Of a stretch of DNA of 64,000 nt, positions 52,144 to 60,174 are shown one piece after another. The stretch is from Bacteroidia bacterium (GTDB lineage Bacteria > Bacteroidota > Bacteroidia > J057 > JADKCL01). The stretch is from NCBI GenBank assembly GCA_020635905.1, contig JACJYV010000001.1:372001-436000 (forward strand). The letters run 5' to 3'. Every line of letters starts with the position of its first letter. Position 1 is the first letter of the stretch. A program made the position numbers and the translations under genes. The notes beneath the pieces were generated by a model. It searched no databases and was not told the origin of the DNA. It saw only the letters and a program-made list of their open reading frames with translations.

Positions 52144-53301
52144 ATGCAGGTATCCTACACCATGGTCCAAACCACCGCCCAACTGGAAGCAGCTGTCTCC
52201 TACCTGGAACAGTTTCCCGTCATTGGGATGGATTTGGAAGGGGAATTCAACCTGCACAGGTACGGGATGCACCTCTGCCTGCTCCAGCTTTCTGAAGGAA
52301 AGGAAGTTTTCCTCCTGGATCCCCTTTCCATTGAAGACCTTGAGCCCTTTTTCCGTCTGTACGAAAATCCCGACATACTCAAGATTTCTCACGGCCCGCA
52401 CAGCGATTTCCTCCTTTTGGACAATCTCTACGGCCGCAATCCCAAAAATATCTTTGACACCCAGAAAGCGGCAATTTTCCTGGGCCTGGAAGGCACCTCT
52501 CTGAGCGCCCTCCTGATGGAATTTTTTGAGATTGAGAAGAATACCAAAATCAGGGAAAACGATTGGGGACAACGCCCTTTGCCCGATAAGATGCTCAATT
52601 ATGCAGCCAAGGACGTATTGTACCTTCCCGAATTGTATGAGATCATCTGGGGCAAGCTGGTGGAAATGGGACGACACGAATGGGCCGTGGAGGAAAACAG
52701 AATTCTGGAACAATCCAAGTTTGTACCCAAGGAAAATCCCCACCTTTCCATCAAAGGCGCAAGCAAACTGACGGGACGCGAAAGCATGGTGTTGAAAGGC
52801 ATTCACGCAGTGCGGGAAGAGGTGGCGCGGGAGTTGGATAAACCTGCTTCCTACGTTATTCAGAATCCACGCCTGATCGAACTGGCCATGAATCCCCCCA
52901 AAAGCCCGGACGACTGGCGGGAAATGCGACAAGTCCATCCGCGGCTTAAGCAATACGCCAATCTCTTTCACGAAGCCGTGCAAAAAGGTCTGAAAGAGCC
53001 TGTGCCGCGCAAAAAGCGTGAATTTAATGGTCCTGGCTTCAAATATCTCATGCTCAATGATGCGGAATTCAGGCAAAGGTATAATTCCCGCAAGGAAGAA
53101 CTGACCCGCCTCCGTGAACTCCTCGACAAAGAAGTGGACATTGCACCCATGGTGCTCAGCTCCAAGACCATACACCGCCTGGCCAGCGGCAATAATGAAG
53201 GCTCAGACGAAATCCTGCGCAAATGGCAGAAGGATGTGATCCTCGAAGCCGGTCAGCGGCATGGCATCCCTGTGGACTATCTCAACGAAATTGAATCCTG
53301 A
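52144..53301 (+). CDS. rnd: Ribonuclease D
   Basis: 385 residues. The DEDDy exonuclease core has 'GMDLEGE' (DxE), 'KISHGPHSDFLLL' (Exo II Asp) and 'YAAKDVLYL' (YX3D). An HRDC domain follows at ~205-280 ('LTGRESMVLKGIHAVREEVARELDKPASYVI'). RNase D trims 3' ends of tRNA precursors. The next gene starts on the last base of its stop (TGATG), so both are cotranslated. Confidence 0.9.
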   Translation: MQVSYTMVQTTAQLEAAVSYLEQFPVIGMDLEGEFNLHRYGMHLCLLQLSEGKEVFLLDPLSIEDLEPFFRLYENPDILKISHGPHSDFLLLDNLYGRNPKNIFDTQKAAIFLGLEGTSLSALLMEFFEIEKNTKIRENDWGQRPLPDKMLNYAAKDVLYLPELYEIIWGKLVEMGRHEWAVEENRILEQSKFVPKENPHLSIKGASKLTGRESMVLKGIHAVREEVARELDKPASYVIQNPRLIELAMNPPKSPDDWREMRQVHPRLKQYANLFHEAVQKGLKEPVPRKKREFNGPGFKYLMLNDAEFRQRYNSRKEELTRLRELLDKEVDIAPMVLSSKTIHRLASGNNEGSDEILRKWQKDVILEAGQRHGIPVDYLNEIES

Positions 53302-54101
53302 TGAACCCCAACCATCTTGAAACCTTGCGCAGTCTTTGGAACGGAAAAACCCATGTCCACAAAACCTCTCAATTTTACAATCTGGAAGGCTTCAAAGCAG
53401 GTGCCAACAGCCTGAAAAAGCCTGAAATGGAAGAAATGGGCGATGTTCGGGGAAAATCCCTGCTACATCTGCAATGCCATTTCGGGCAGGATACCCTTTC
53501 CTGGGCCCGTCTGGGCGCAGAAGTGACAGGGGTGGACCTGTCAGATGAGGCCATCAAACTGGCCCGCGAACTTTCTGCAGAGCTTGATATTCCCGCCAGC
53601 TTCATCCAGGGCAATGTGCTCGAACTTGACCAGTTGATCGACCGCAGGTACGACATCGTTTTTACCTCTTACGGCACCATTTGCTGGCTGCCCGATCTCA
53701 CCCTCTGGGCCCGGAATATTGTTCAGGCGCTCAAACCAGGAGGATATTTCTACATGATCGAACACCATCCCCTGCTTGACGCCATGGACGACGATTTTCA
53801 GGGATTTGTTCAGTCATTTGAATACAATCCCGACCCGGTGGCGACCCAGGAGACTGGCTCTTATACGGACGGCGGCGAAGATTTCTCCCACCTTTCACTT
53901 TGGTGGAAACACCCTCTGAGCGAGGTGATTACGGTTTTGGCCCAGGCAGGATTGAGAATTGAGTACGTCCATGAATTTCCCTACATGACCTGGGGCTGGA
54001 ATAAGGCCTTTGTGCAGGGAGAAGACGGATTTTTTCGCTGGCGGGAAAATAAAGACACCATTCCCCTCATGTTTTCCATCAAAGCCTGGCGTGATAAATA
54101 G
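53301..54101 (+). CDS. Class I SAM-dependent methyltransferase
   Basis: 266 residues. 'SLLHLQCHFGQDTLSWARLGAEVTGVDLSDEAI' is the SAM-binding region (glycine loop written CHFGQDT, as in a Bacteroidota/plant-like subfamily), and 'YDIVFTSYGTICWLPD' is motif IV. It is a small-molecule type; the substrate is unknown. It overlaps rnd by 1 bp. Confidence 0.85.
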   Translation: MNPNHLETLRSLWNGKTHVHKTSQFYNLEGFKAGANSLKKPEMEEMGDVRGKSLLHLQCHFGQDTLSWARLGAEVTGVDLSDEAIKLARELSAELDIPASFIQGNVLELDQLIDRRYDIVFTSYGTICWLPDLTLWARNIVQALKPGGYFYMIEHHPLLDAMDDDFQGFVQSFEYNPDPVATQETGSYTDGGEDFSHLSLWWKHPLSEVITVLAQAGLRIEYVHEFPYMTWGWNKAFVQGEDGFFRWRENKDTIPLMFSIKAWRDK

Positions 54102-54192
54102 GCATTTCCAAAAGGGAGATTTCAGGGGGAATTGCTTGGAAAATCCTGTAAAAATCCCTTATTTCTGATAAAATTTGAATTCTTCTGAATCC

Positions 54193-54453
54193 ATGGACAC
54201 CCGCGGGAAAGCGCACCAATACTGGAAAAAGAATCTGAAATTGCTGGCCATACTGCTGGTGATTTGGTTCGTTGTTTCCTTTGGTTGCGGAATATTGCTG
54301 GTGGATCAGCTGAATGAAATCCGCCTGGGGGGCTTCAAACTTGGATTCTGGTTCGCCCAGCAGGGATCCATCTACAGTTTTATTGTCCTGATATTTGTCT
54401 ATTTCTGGCAAATGAATAAGCTGGACGGGAAATTTGAGGTTGACGAAGAATAG
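54193..54453 (+). CDS. DUF4212 small subunit of sodium:solute symporter
   Basis: The ATG at 54193 gives 86 residues; a TTG 6 codons upstream is possible. Two membrane helices ('LLAILLVIWFVVSFGCGILLV' and 'IYSFIVLIFVYFWQM') with 'RLGGFKLGFWFAQQGS' between are the DUF4212 (TIGR03647) pattern. This family always precedes a specific SSS symporter, as here, 9 bp before it. It is probably an accessory subunit. Confidence 0.9.
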   Translation: MDTRGKAHQYWKKNLKLLAILLVIWFVVSFGCGILLVDQLNEIRLGGFKLGFWFAQQGSIYSFIVLIFVYFWQMNKLDGKFEVDEE

Positions 54454-54462
54454 GACCCGGCC

Positions 54463-56151
54463 ATGGATGTACAAAATCTCACTTTTATCATCGTGGGGGC
54501 AACCTTTGCCTTGTACATAGGCATTGCCATCTGGGCGCGGGCGGGTTCCACCAAAGAGTTTTATGTAGCTGGCGGCGGGGTTTCACCCCTGGCCAATGGC
54601 ATGGCCACCGCGGCAGACTGGATGTCCGCAGCCTCCTTCATCTCGATGGCGGGTTTGATCTCCTTCATGGGTTACGATGGGTCCATTTACCTCATGGGCT
54701 GGACGGGCGGCTATGTCCTGCTTGCCTTACTTTTGGCTCCCTACCTGCGGAAATTTGGCAAATTTACCGTACCCGACTTCGTTGGCGACCGCTTTTACTC
54801 CAACTCGGCCCGCACGGTGGCCGTATTTTGTGCCATTTTCATCTCCTTTACCTATGTAGCCGGGCAAATGCGGGGCGTGGGAGTGGTATTTTCGAGATTT
54901 CTGGAGGTGGATGTCACCTGGGGGATTGTGATTGGCATGGGAATCGTCTTCTTTTATGCGGTTTTGGGTGGAATGAAGGGAATTACCTACACCCAGGTGG
55001 CCCAGTATTGCGTGCTGATTTTCGCTTTCATGGTGCCCGCCATCTTTATTTCCATCATGATGACCGGCAATCCCATTCCACAGCTGGGGTTTGGGGATAA
55101 AACTTCTGACGGTGTCTATTTGCTCGACAAACTGGATGGTCTGCACCGCGAACTGGGGTTCGCCGCCTATACAGACGGCTCGAAATCTATGGTGGATTTG
55201 TTTTTCATCACCGCGGCCCTCATGGTGGGCACGGCGGGATTGCCCCACGTAATCGTGCGCTTTTTTACCGTGCCAAAAGTAAAAGACGCCCGCATTTCTG
55301 CCGGTTATGCCCTGCTTTTCATTGCCATTTTGTACACCACGGCCCCCGCCATTGGCGCCTTTGCCCGCACCAACCTGATTGAAACCGTTAGCGGAAAAGA
55401 ATATGCAAAAATGCCCGAATGGTTCAAAAAATGGGAAAGCACTGGCCTGATTTCATTTGAAGACAAGGATCAGGATGGATTGATTCGCTATGTGGCCGAC
55501 AAGCAGGCCAATGAGCTGGTGATCGACAAGGACATCATGGTGCTGGCCAATCCTGAGATTGCCCGCTTGCCCAACTGGGTCATTGCCCTGGTCGCCGCAG
55601 GCGGCCTGGCGGCCGCCCTGTCAACTGCCGCAGGGCTCCTGCTGGTGATTTCCACTTCCGTTTCTCATGACCTGATCAAGAAGCAGTTCAGACCCGATAT
55701 TTCGGCCAAAGGGGAACTGCTGGCGGCGAGGCTGGCCGCTGCCGTGGCGGTCATTATTGCCGGGATTCTGGGGATTTATCCGCCCGGATTTGTGGCAGAA
55801 GTGGTGAGCTTTGCCTTTGGACTGGCCGCCGCATCCTTTTTTCCCGCCATTATTTTGGGCATATTCCACAAAAGAATGAACAAAGAGGGGGCCATTGCAG
55901 GTATGGTAACTGGCATTGCCTTTACCTCGGCTTACATCATTTACTTCAAATTTATTTCCCCTAAAATGGACAAGGCAGACCACTGGTGGCTGGGTATTTC
56001 ACCTGCTGGCATTGGCACCCTGGGTATGATTCTCAATTTCGCAGTATCACTCCTGGTTTCCCGCTTCACTCCTCCCCCACCTCCTGAAGTGCAGGAAATG
56101 GTGGAAGAAATCCGCATTCCAAGGGGCGCAGGGGAAGCCGTTCAACATTGA
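54463..56151 (+). CDS. Sodium:solute symporter (VC_2705/ActP-like)
   Basis: 562 residues with about 13 membrane segments. 'AGGGVSPLANGMATAADWMSAASFI' and 'GGYVLLALLLAPYLRKFGKFTVPDF' are the SSS core, and 'GLPHVIVRFFTVP' is typical of the acetate-permease-like branch. An insert at ~310-365 holds an acidic 'DKDQDGLIRYVAD' stretch resembling an EF-hand-like loop, normal for this subfamily. It probably imports a carboxylate with sodium. It is paired with the DUF4212 subunit. Confidence 0.9.
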   Translation: MDVQNLTFIIVGATFALYIGIAIWARAGSTKEFYVAGGGVSPLANGMATAADWMSAASFISMAGLISFMGYDGSIYLMGWTGGYVLLALLLAPYLRKFGKFTVPDFVGDRFYSNSARTVAVFCAIFISFTYVAGQMRGVGVVFSRFLEVDVTWGIVIGMGIVFFYAVLGGMKGITYTQVAQYCVLIFAFMVPAIFISIMMTGNPIPQLGFGDKTSDGVYLLDKLDGLHRELGFAAYTDGSKSMVDLFFITAALMVGTAGLPHVIVRFFTVPKVKDARISAGYALLFIAILYTTAPAIGAFARTNLIETVSGKEYAKMPEWFKKWESTGLISFEDKDQDGLIRYVADKQANELVIDKDIMVLANPEIARLPNWVIALVAAGGLAAALSTAAGLLLVISTSVSHDLIKKQFRPDISAKGELLAARLAAAVAVIIAGILGIYPPGFVAEVVSFAFGLAAASFFPAIILGIFHKRMNKEGAIAGMVTGIAFTSAYIIYFKFISPKMDKADHWWLGISPAGIGTLGMILNFAVSLLVSRFTPPPPPEVQEMVEEIRIPRGAGEAVQH

Positions 56152-56179
56152 AATTCAATAACACTTATTCATAAAAACT

Positions 56180-56653
56180 ATGGCTCGCAAAACAAAAGAT
56201 GAACAATGGCGTGAAAAATTCGACCAACACCTGGAAGGCGATGAACAATTGGTGCATGTGGCTTATGGGGTAAAACAGCTTCCCATGGCTTTGCTGATCC
56301 TGTTTGTACTTATTGCCACTGTGCCCGGATTATTAATTTTCTTCTTCACCACCAAGCATTACCTTGTGGCCCTCACCAATCGCCGCGTGCTGGTAATGCG
56401 GGTCACGACTTCCTTTAAATACAAGGATCTGACCAGCTATGACCTGGGACAACCCGGCGGCGAAGTAACTTCTTCCAGTGGCATGATTTTTACCCACCTC
56501 AAAATTGACAACCCGGAAAAGCCTTTCAAGGCCAAATTTCACCGGGCAGCCTCCAAAGAGAACAAAACCTCTGCTGAAGCCATCATTGCCGCTCTGCAAG
56601 GCGATTATCTGACCCAACAATCTATTGGTTCGGGCCAGGAAGAAAGCTTCTGA
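56180..56653 (+). CDS. Membrane PH-like (bPH) domain protein
   Basis: 157 residues. One or two membrane helices at 36-58 are followed by 'HYLVALTNRRVLVMRV' and 'LGQPGGEVTSSSGMIFTHLKI', the bacterial PH-like fold. Function is unknown. It starts 28 bp after the symporter and ends before a strong terminator, so it may share its transcript. Confidence 0.72.
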   Translation: MARKTKDEQWREKFDQHLEGDEQLVHVAYGVKQLPMALLILFVLIATVPGLLIFFFTTKHYLVALTNRRVLVMRVTTSFKYKDLTSYDLGQPGGEVTSSSGMIFTHLKIDNPEKPFKAKFHRAASKENKTSAEAIIAALQGDYLTQQSIGSGQEESF

Positions 56654-56663
56654 TTAATTTGTC

Positions 56664-56703
56664 AACAGCCTGCCGGTTTTTGTGGTCGGCAGGCTGTTTT
56701 TCT
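56664..56703 (+). terminator. Rho-independent terminator
   Basis: AACAGCCTGCCG (56664-56675) pairs with CGGCAGGCTGTT (56687-56698), followed by T's. It closes the symporter/PH gene unit. Confidence 0.9.
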
Positions 56704-56757
56704 GGCTTTAAACCTACCGAACCTTATCCCTTTTCTACCTTTTCCTGATATACCTGA

Positions 56758-56790
56758 TTGCATCAAATCCAGTCAAATATGTTATATTTG
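56758..56790 (+). promoter_or_regulatory. Promoter of the PKD-repeat gene (TTG-N22-TATATTTG)
   Basis: TATATTTG at 56783-56790 matches TAnnTTTG exactly, and TTG lies at 56758-56760. The spacer is 22 bp, slightly long. The ATG is 25 bp downstream of the -7 element. Confidence 0.6.
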
Positions 56791-56815
56791 GCATGGTTAT
56801 ACTAAAAGAGAAAAA

Positions 56816-58762
56816 ATGAAGAAAATTTTTACCACTTTCGCCCTCCTCTTGCTGGGGCTTGCCGGAATTGCTCAAACCGGAACACTCATGCCCATCCCTG
56901 CTCAAACAGGCACTTTCACCGGAAATGTGCGCGGTTACTGGTTCACGGCCCCCACCTGCTTTACCATTACAGGTGTTGAAATGCCGACCGATGCAGGAAC
57001 TGGCAATCAGAGTATTGCCATTTTGCGTCTGGATGCGGCTCCTCCCCTGTACAGCACCACCACCAACGCTTTTACCACCCTTTTCCTTACTCAAAATGAC
57101 CCCACTCAGGGACCTTTTGCGGTAAATATTCAGGTAGAGCAGGGAGATGTGATTGGGGTGCTGGGTCAACGCGCCACGGTAAACTCCTATGCTCCGGCCG
57201 GTTACACCAGCAACATCAATGGAATGACCATGACCCTGGCCCGCCTCGGCATGCAATACTCATTGACCACCACACCTCCCCAGAACATCTGGACCGAGTC
57301 AGGAAGCAGCATCAGCCGGGTATTTCTGTATTACGATTCAACCCTGACCTTCAATGTGAATATCAATCTGGTCAGTGGCCTAACCTATACCTATGATAAC
57401 GGGGCGGACACGAGTTTCACCTCAGTTTGGGACTACGGGGATGGCAGCCCGCTGGATACGACGGATACCCCTATGCACACCTACGCCTCCCAGGGCAATT
57501 TCAACGTATGCTCCTACATCTACACTTCCTGTGGAATCGATACCGTTTGCAATGTATTAAACCTTTGCTCCGTAATTCCACAAGCTGATTATTCAGTTAC
57601 CTCCTCGGGATACACTACCAGCTTTTCGGATAGTTCGGTCAATGCGAGCAGCTACATGTGGGATTTTGGAGACGGGTCAACTGATACCACCGCGAGTCCC
57701 TCCCATACCTATGCAACCGGAGGTTGGTATGTCGCCTGCCTGACCACCACCAGTTCCTGCGGCGCCATGGATACCCAATGCGATTCAGTACTGGCCTGCG
57801 TGGCACCTCAGGCCGGATTTTCCTGGACTAAATCCACCGCGGACACGGTCATGTTTACCAATAATTCCAGCGATGAATGGTCGGTTTGGTGGGATTTTGG
57901 GGACGGAAACAACAGCACCAGCGACAGTCCCTCCCACGGGTATGCTGCCTCAGGAGCCTATCAGGTTTGCCTGGTAGCCATGACCCCCTGCGGAAACGAT
58001 ACCCTTTGTCAGACTGTGAATATCTGTCTTGACCCCGTAGTGTCAAATTTTGGCCAAAGCCTGAGCGGGACCACTCTGACCCTCACGGACTCCTCCTCGG
58101 GAGGCACCTCCATGGTTTGGGATTTCGGCGACGGCAATACCAGCACCTCCACCAATCCCACCCATACCTATACCACCAACGGCACCTTCACTCCCTGCCT
58201 CACCGTGTGGAATGATTGTGGAGATTCCGCCGTCTCCTGCGGCAACAGCGTGACAATTTGTATTGCGCCTACCGCCAGTTTCACCTGGTCGGCTCAAACG
58301 GGCTTTGTGACCTTCACCCAGACCAGCACCCTGGGCACCTCCTCTGCCTGGGACTTTGGGGATGGCAGCACCAGCACCCAGACCGATCCCACCCACGTTT
58401 ACACCGTGGCTGGCACGTACAACGTCTGTCTGATTGCCAGCTCTTCCTGCGGATCAGATACGGTTTGCGACTCGGTGAATGTCATCCTGCTGGATATCCC
58501 CGGCAACCTGAGCGGCACCCAGACCAACTGGATGCCCAATCCCTTCCTGGACCAGGCCGTGATGCTGGTTTCGGGCGACGACGCACCTGCCACCTACACC
58601 CTGGTGCTGATCGACCTGCAAGGCAAAATTGTCCGCACCCTGAATGGCAAAAAAGACCAGAAGCTGCAAATTGAGCGCAATGGTCTTCCCGGCGGATATT
58701 ATATCTACCGTTTGGAAGCGCAAGGGGAAATATTTGGCACAGGCAAAGTACTGGCCAGATAA
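56816..58762 (+). CDS. Secreted PKD-repeat protein with T9SS sorting domain
   Basis: 648 residues with a signal peptide (MKKIFTTFALLLLGLAGIAQ). A ~170-residue N-terminal beta domain is followed by five PKD domains marked by WDYGDG, WDFGDGST, WDFGDGNN, WDFGDGNT and WDFGDGST plus the 'HTY' strand. The last ~75 residues ('WMPNPFLDQAVMLVSG...YTLVLIDLQGKIV...GLPGGYYIYRL') are a type A T9SS sorting domain. It is likely a surface adhesin or matrix protein. A terminator follows. Confidence 0.9.
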   Translation: MKKIFTTFALLLLGLAGIAQTGTLMPIPAQTGTFTGNVRGYWFTAPTCFTITGVEMPTDAGTGNQSIAILRLDAAPPLYSTTTNAFTTLFLTQNDPTQGPFAVNIQVEQGDVIGVLGQRATVNSYAPAGYTSNINGMTMTLARLGMQYSLTTTPPQNIWTESGSSISRVFLYYDSTLTFNVNINLVSGLTYTYDNGADTSFTSVWDYGDGSPLDTTDTPMHTYASQGNFNVCSYIYTSCGIDTVCNVLNLCSVIPQADYSVTSSGYTTSFSDSSVNASSYMWDFGDGSTDTTASPSHTYATGGWYVACLTTTSSCGAMDTQCDSVLACVAPQAGFSWTKSTADTVMFTNNSSDEWSVWWDFGDGNNSTSDSPSHGYAASGAYQVCLVAMTPCGNDTLCQTVNICLDPVVSNFGQSLSGTTLTLTDSSSGGTSMVWDFGDGNTSTSTNPTHTYTTNGTFTPCLTVWNDCGDSAVSCGNSVTICIAPTASFTWSAQTGFVTFTQTSTLGTSSAWDFGDGSTSTQTDPTHVYTVAGTYNVCLIASSSCGSDTVCDSVNVILLDIPGNLSGTQTNWMPNPFLDQAVMLVSGDDAPATYTLVLIDLQGKIVRTLNGKKDQKLQIERNGLPGGYYIYRLEAQGEIFGTGKVLAR

Positions 58763-58787
58763 CCTTCAGGCTCCATTCAGCTTAAAA

Positions 58788-58828
58788 AAAATTACCCGCT
58801 GTGACGCAAGTTGCAGCGGGTAATTTTT
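58788..58828 (+). terminator. Rho-independent terminator of the PKD gene
   Basis: ATTACCCGCTG (58791-58801) pairs with CAGCGGGTAAT (58814-58824), flanked by A's and T's. It ends at the -7 element of the tRNA-Ser gene. Confidence 0.9.
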
Positions 58829-58835
58829 ATCTTTG
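58828..58835 (+). promoter_or_regulatory. -7 element TATCTTTG of tRNA-Ser
   Basis: An exact TAnnTTTG match ending 4 bp before the mature tRNA. It starts on the last T of the preceding terminator. Transcription would start almost at the tRNA 5' end, leaving little or no leader. Confidence 0.6.
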
Positions 58836-58839
58836 CCCC

Positions 58840-58924
58840 GGAGATGTGCCAGAGTGGTCGAATGGGCCGCACTCGAAATGCGGTGTACCTCCGGGTACCG
58901 GGGGTTCGAATCCCTCCATCTCCG
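58840..58924 (+). tRNA. tRNA-Ser(CGA)
   Basis: 85 nt, class II. The acceptor stem GGAGATG/CATCTCC is perfect. The anticodon stem CCGCA/TGCGG has loop CTCGAAA (anticodon CGA, reading UCG). The long variable arm contains GTACC-TCCG-GGTAC. The T-loop is TTCGAAT and the discriminator G. Confidence 0.95.
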
Positions 58925-58938
58925 CAAATCAAATGGAT

Positions 58939-58972
58939 CGCCTGAGATTTTGATCTCAGGCGGTTTTGTTTT
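58939..58972 (+). terminator. Terminator of tRNA-Ser
   Basis: CGCCTGAGAT (58939-58948) pairs with ATCTCAGGCG (58953-58962) across TTTG, followed by a T-rich tail. Confidence 0.88.
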
Positions 58973-59192
58973 GGGGCATGGGCGATCCGTTTAGGGAGCT
59001 TATTGCGATCCTGAAACCGTTTTACTATCGGGTGGCATTGGGAGAGAATGCTAAGGGTGGGAAGGTTGAGGGAGGTCAATGTCTGCGGAATCCAATACTC
59101 CGATGCTTTTTAATAATACGGCCAGTCGGTGGGACGGTAATTTCACAGTATCCGCAGGTACTTCAGGACTTTGCCTTAATCTTTAAATGGCC

Positions 59193-59282
59193 ATGATGAA
59201 GTACTTCCGGGCACTCCTTCAATACTTCAGAGCTCTCCTCAGGTACTTTCTGAAGGACTTTAGCAGAGGTCCGAAGCACTAA
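59193..59282 (+). CDS. Possible 29-residue heptad-repeat peptide
   Basis: From ATG-ATG at 59193 the frame encodes MMKYFRALLQYFRALLR, then YFLKDFSRGPKH and a TAA stop. The unit YFRALLQ/YFRALLR/YFLKDFS repeats every 7 residues because the DNA repeats every 21 bp. The result is a basic amphipathic helix, as seen in small membrane-active peptides. No good ribosome-binding site is present. It may be coding or only a DNA repeat that happens to be open. Confidence 0.3.
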   Translation: MMKYFRALLQYFRALLRYFLKDFSRGPKH

Positions 59283-59291
59283 GAAAGTACC
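59242..59291. repeat. 50-bp interrupted palindrome
   Basis: GGTACTTTCT (59242-59251) pairs perfectly with AGAAAGTACC (59282-59291), with inner GGAC/GTCC. It covers the 3' end and stop of the small frame. Confidence 0.55.
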
Positions 59292-59877
59292 CCAAAAGGC
59301 CTGCAATATCGATTTGGGAAATTTTGGCAGAGCAGAGAGGGCGGAATCTGCTCTTTCCTGATTTCTTCAGGGACTGGTTTTTTGAGCGGACGCTTTCTGA
59401 ACATCACTTTGGGGCTGCTGGCCAGGATGGGTTCTCACCCGCCTGGATATGCCCCTGTCACAGGGCGACTCCTGCGGAACAGGTGTCTCACATTCATAGA
59501 AAAATGTACCCTTCGAATCCAACAAAGCTATCCAGACTTATTTCAATACTCTCTCTATTCTTTCAGCCTGAGTTTGGTAATTCAGTCCAACCTTTTGAAG
59601 TCAACTTAGATCCGCCAATCCTCTCCCTTCGTTTGCCCCCCAAAGCCAGCATTTTTTTACATTAATGCAGGGGAATTGAATTTATCCAGGTTAATGCAGG
59701 TTATTATGGATAAATGTGGGTATTGAGGGTGAGTAATGGGGATTAATTCGAAACCAGAAAACAAATTTCAAACAAAAGTCCGTATTTCCTGCTTGAATGG
59801 ATTGGCAAAATCCCCCAACTTTCGCAATTTACTCCTGCAAACATTTTTTCGAATCCTATTCATTTACCCCCTCTTCC

Positions 59878-60174
59878 ATGAACAAAGAACAGTATCACCA
59901 CTTTCTGGAATCCTTGTATGCTTTAAAAGATTCCGGGCAGGATCGCGAGGCGATTCTAAACTCTGGTCATTTTCAAATGGTAATTTCTGGTATTCAATCC
60001 ATCAAGGAGGACCAAATCAAAACGTTATCACAGGATTTAGTTGGGATTCCACCTGATAAGATTGAAGCAGATCTCAAAACCTTGTTTGATCCTGTGTTCA
60101 ATGACACTTCGAATGGGTTTTTATTTGCCCTTAATCCAGGTATCTATAGCCTGCCGCGTGGTTTTTTCACCTAA
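59878..60174 (+). CDS. Small hypothetical protein overlapping the RtcR-like gene 3' end
   Basis: The ATG at 59878 gives 98 residues (MNKEQYHHFLESLYALKDSG...), hydrophilic and probably helical. The frame is open upstream to 59797. The last 18 codons are antisense to the end of the RtcR-like gene (54-bp convergent overlap), so the tail may be read-through of an eroded gene. No family is recognised. Confidence 0.4.
   Translation: MNKEQYHHFLESLYALKDSGQDREAILNSGHFQMVISGIQSIKEDQIKTLSQDLVGIPPDKIEADLKTLFDPVFNDTSNGFLFALNPGIYSLPRGFFT

Larger units (their letters stand above)
58973..59877. other. Gene-poor stretch (about 900 bp) with repeats
   Basis: I see no conventional gene. Notable content is a degenerate 21-bp repeat with a 29-codon frame at 59193-59282, the 50-bp palindrome at 59242-59291, and an inverted repeat ATTTATCCA/TGGATAAAT at 59680-59715 overlapping two TTAATGCAGG words (59662 and 59690). 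Other open frames are short and overlap each other. Confidence 0.6.

Noticed and set aside
51559..53175. Long open frame (538 codons) on the minus strand
   Set aside because: Antisense to the LVIVD lipoprotein and RNase D genes, with no recognisable domains; both + strand genes are clear.
58966..59665. Several 75-113-codon frames after tRNA-Ser
   Set aside because: They overlap one another, cross the 21-bp repeats and look like random open frames; no start signal or family.
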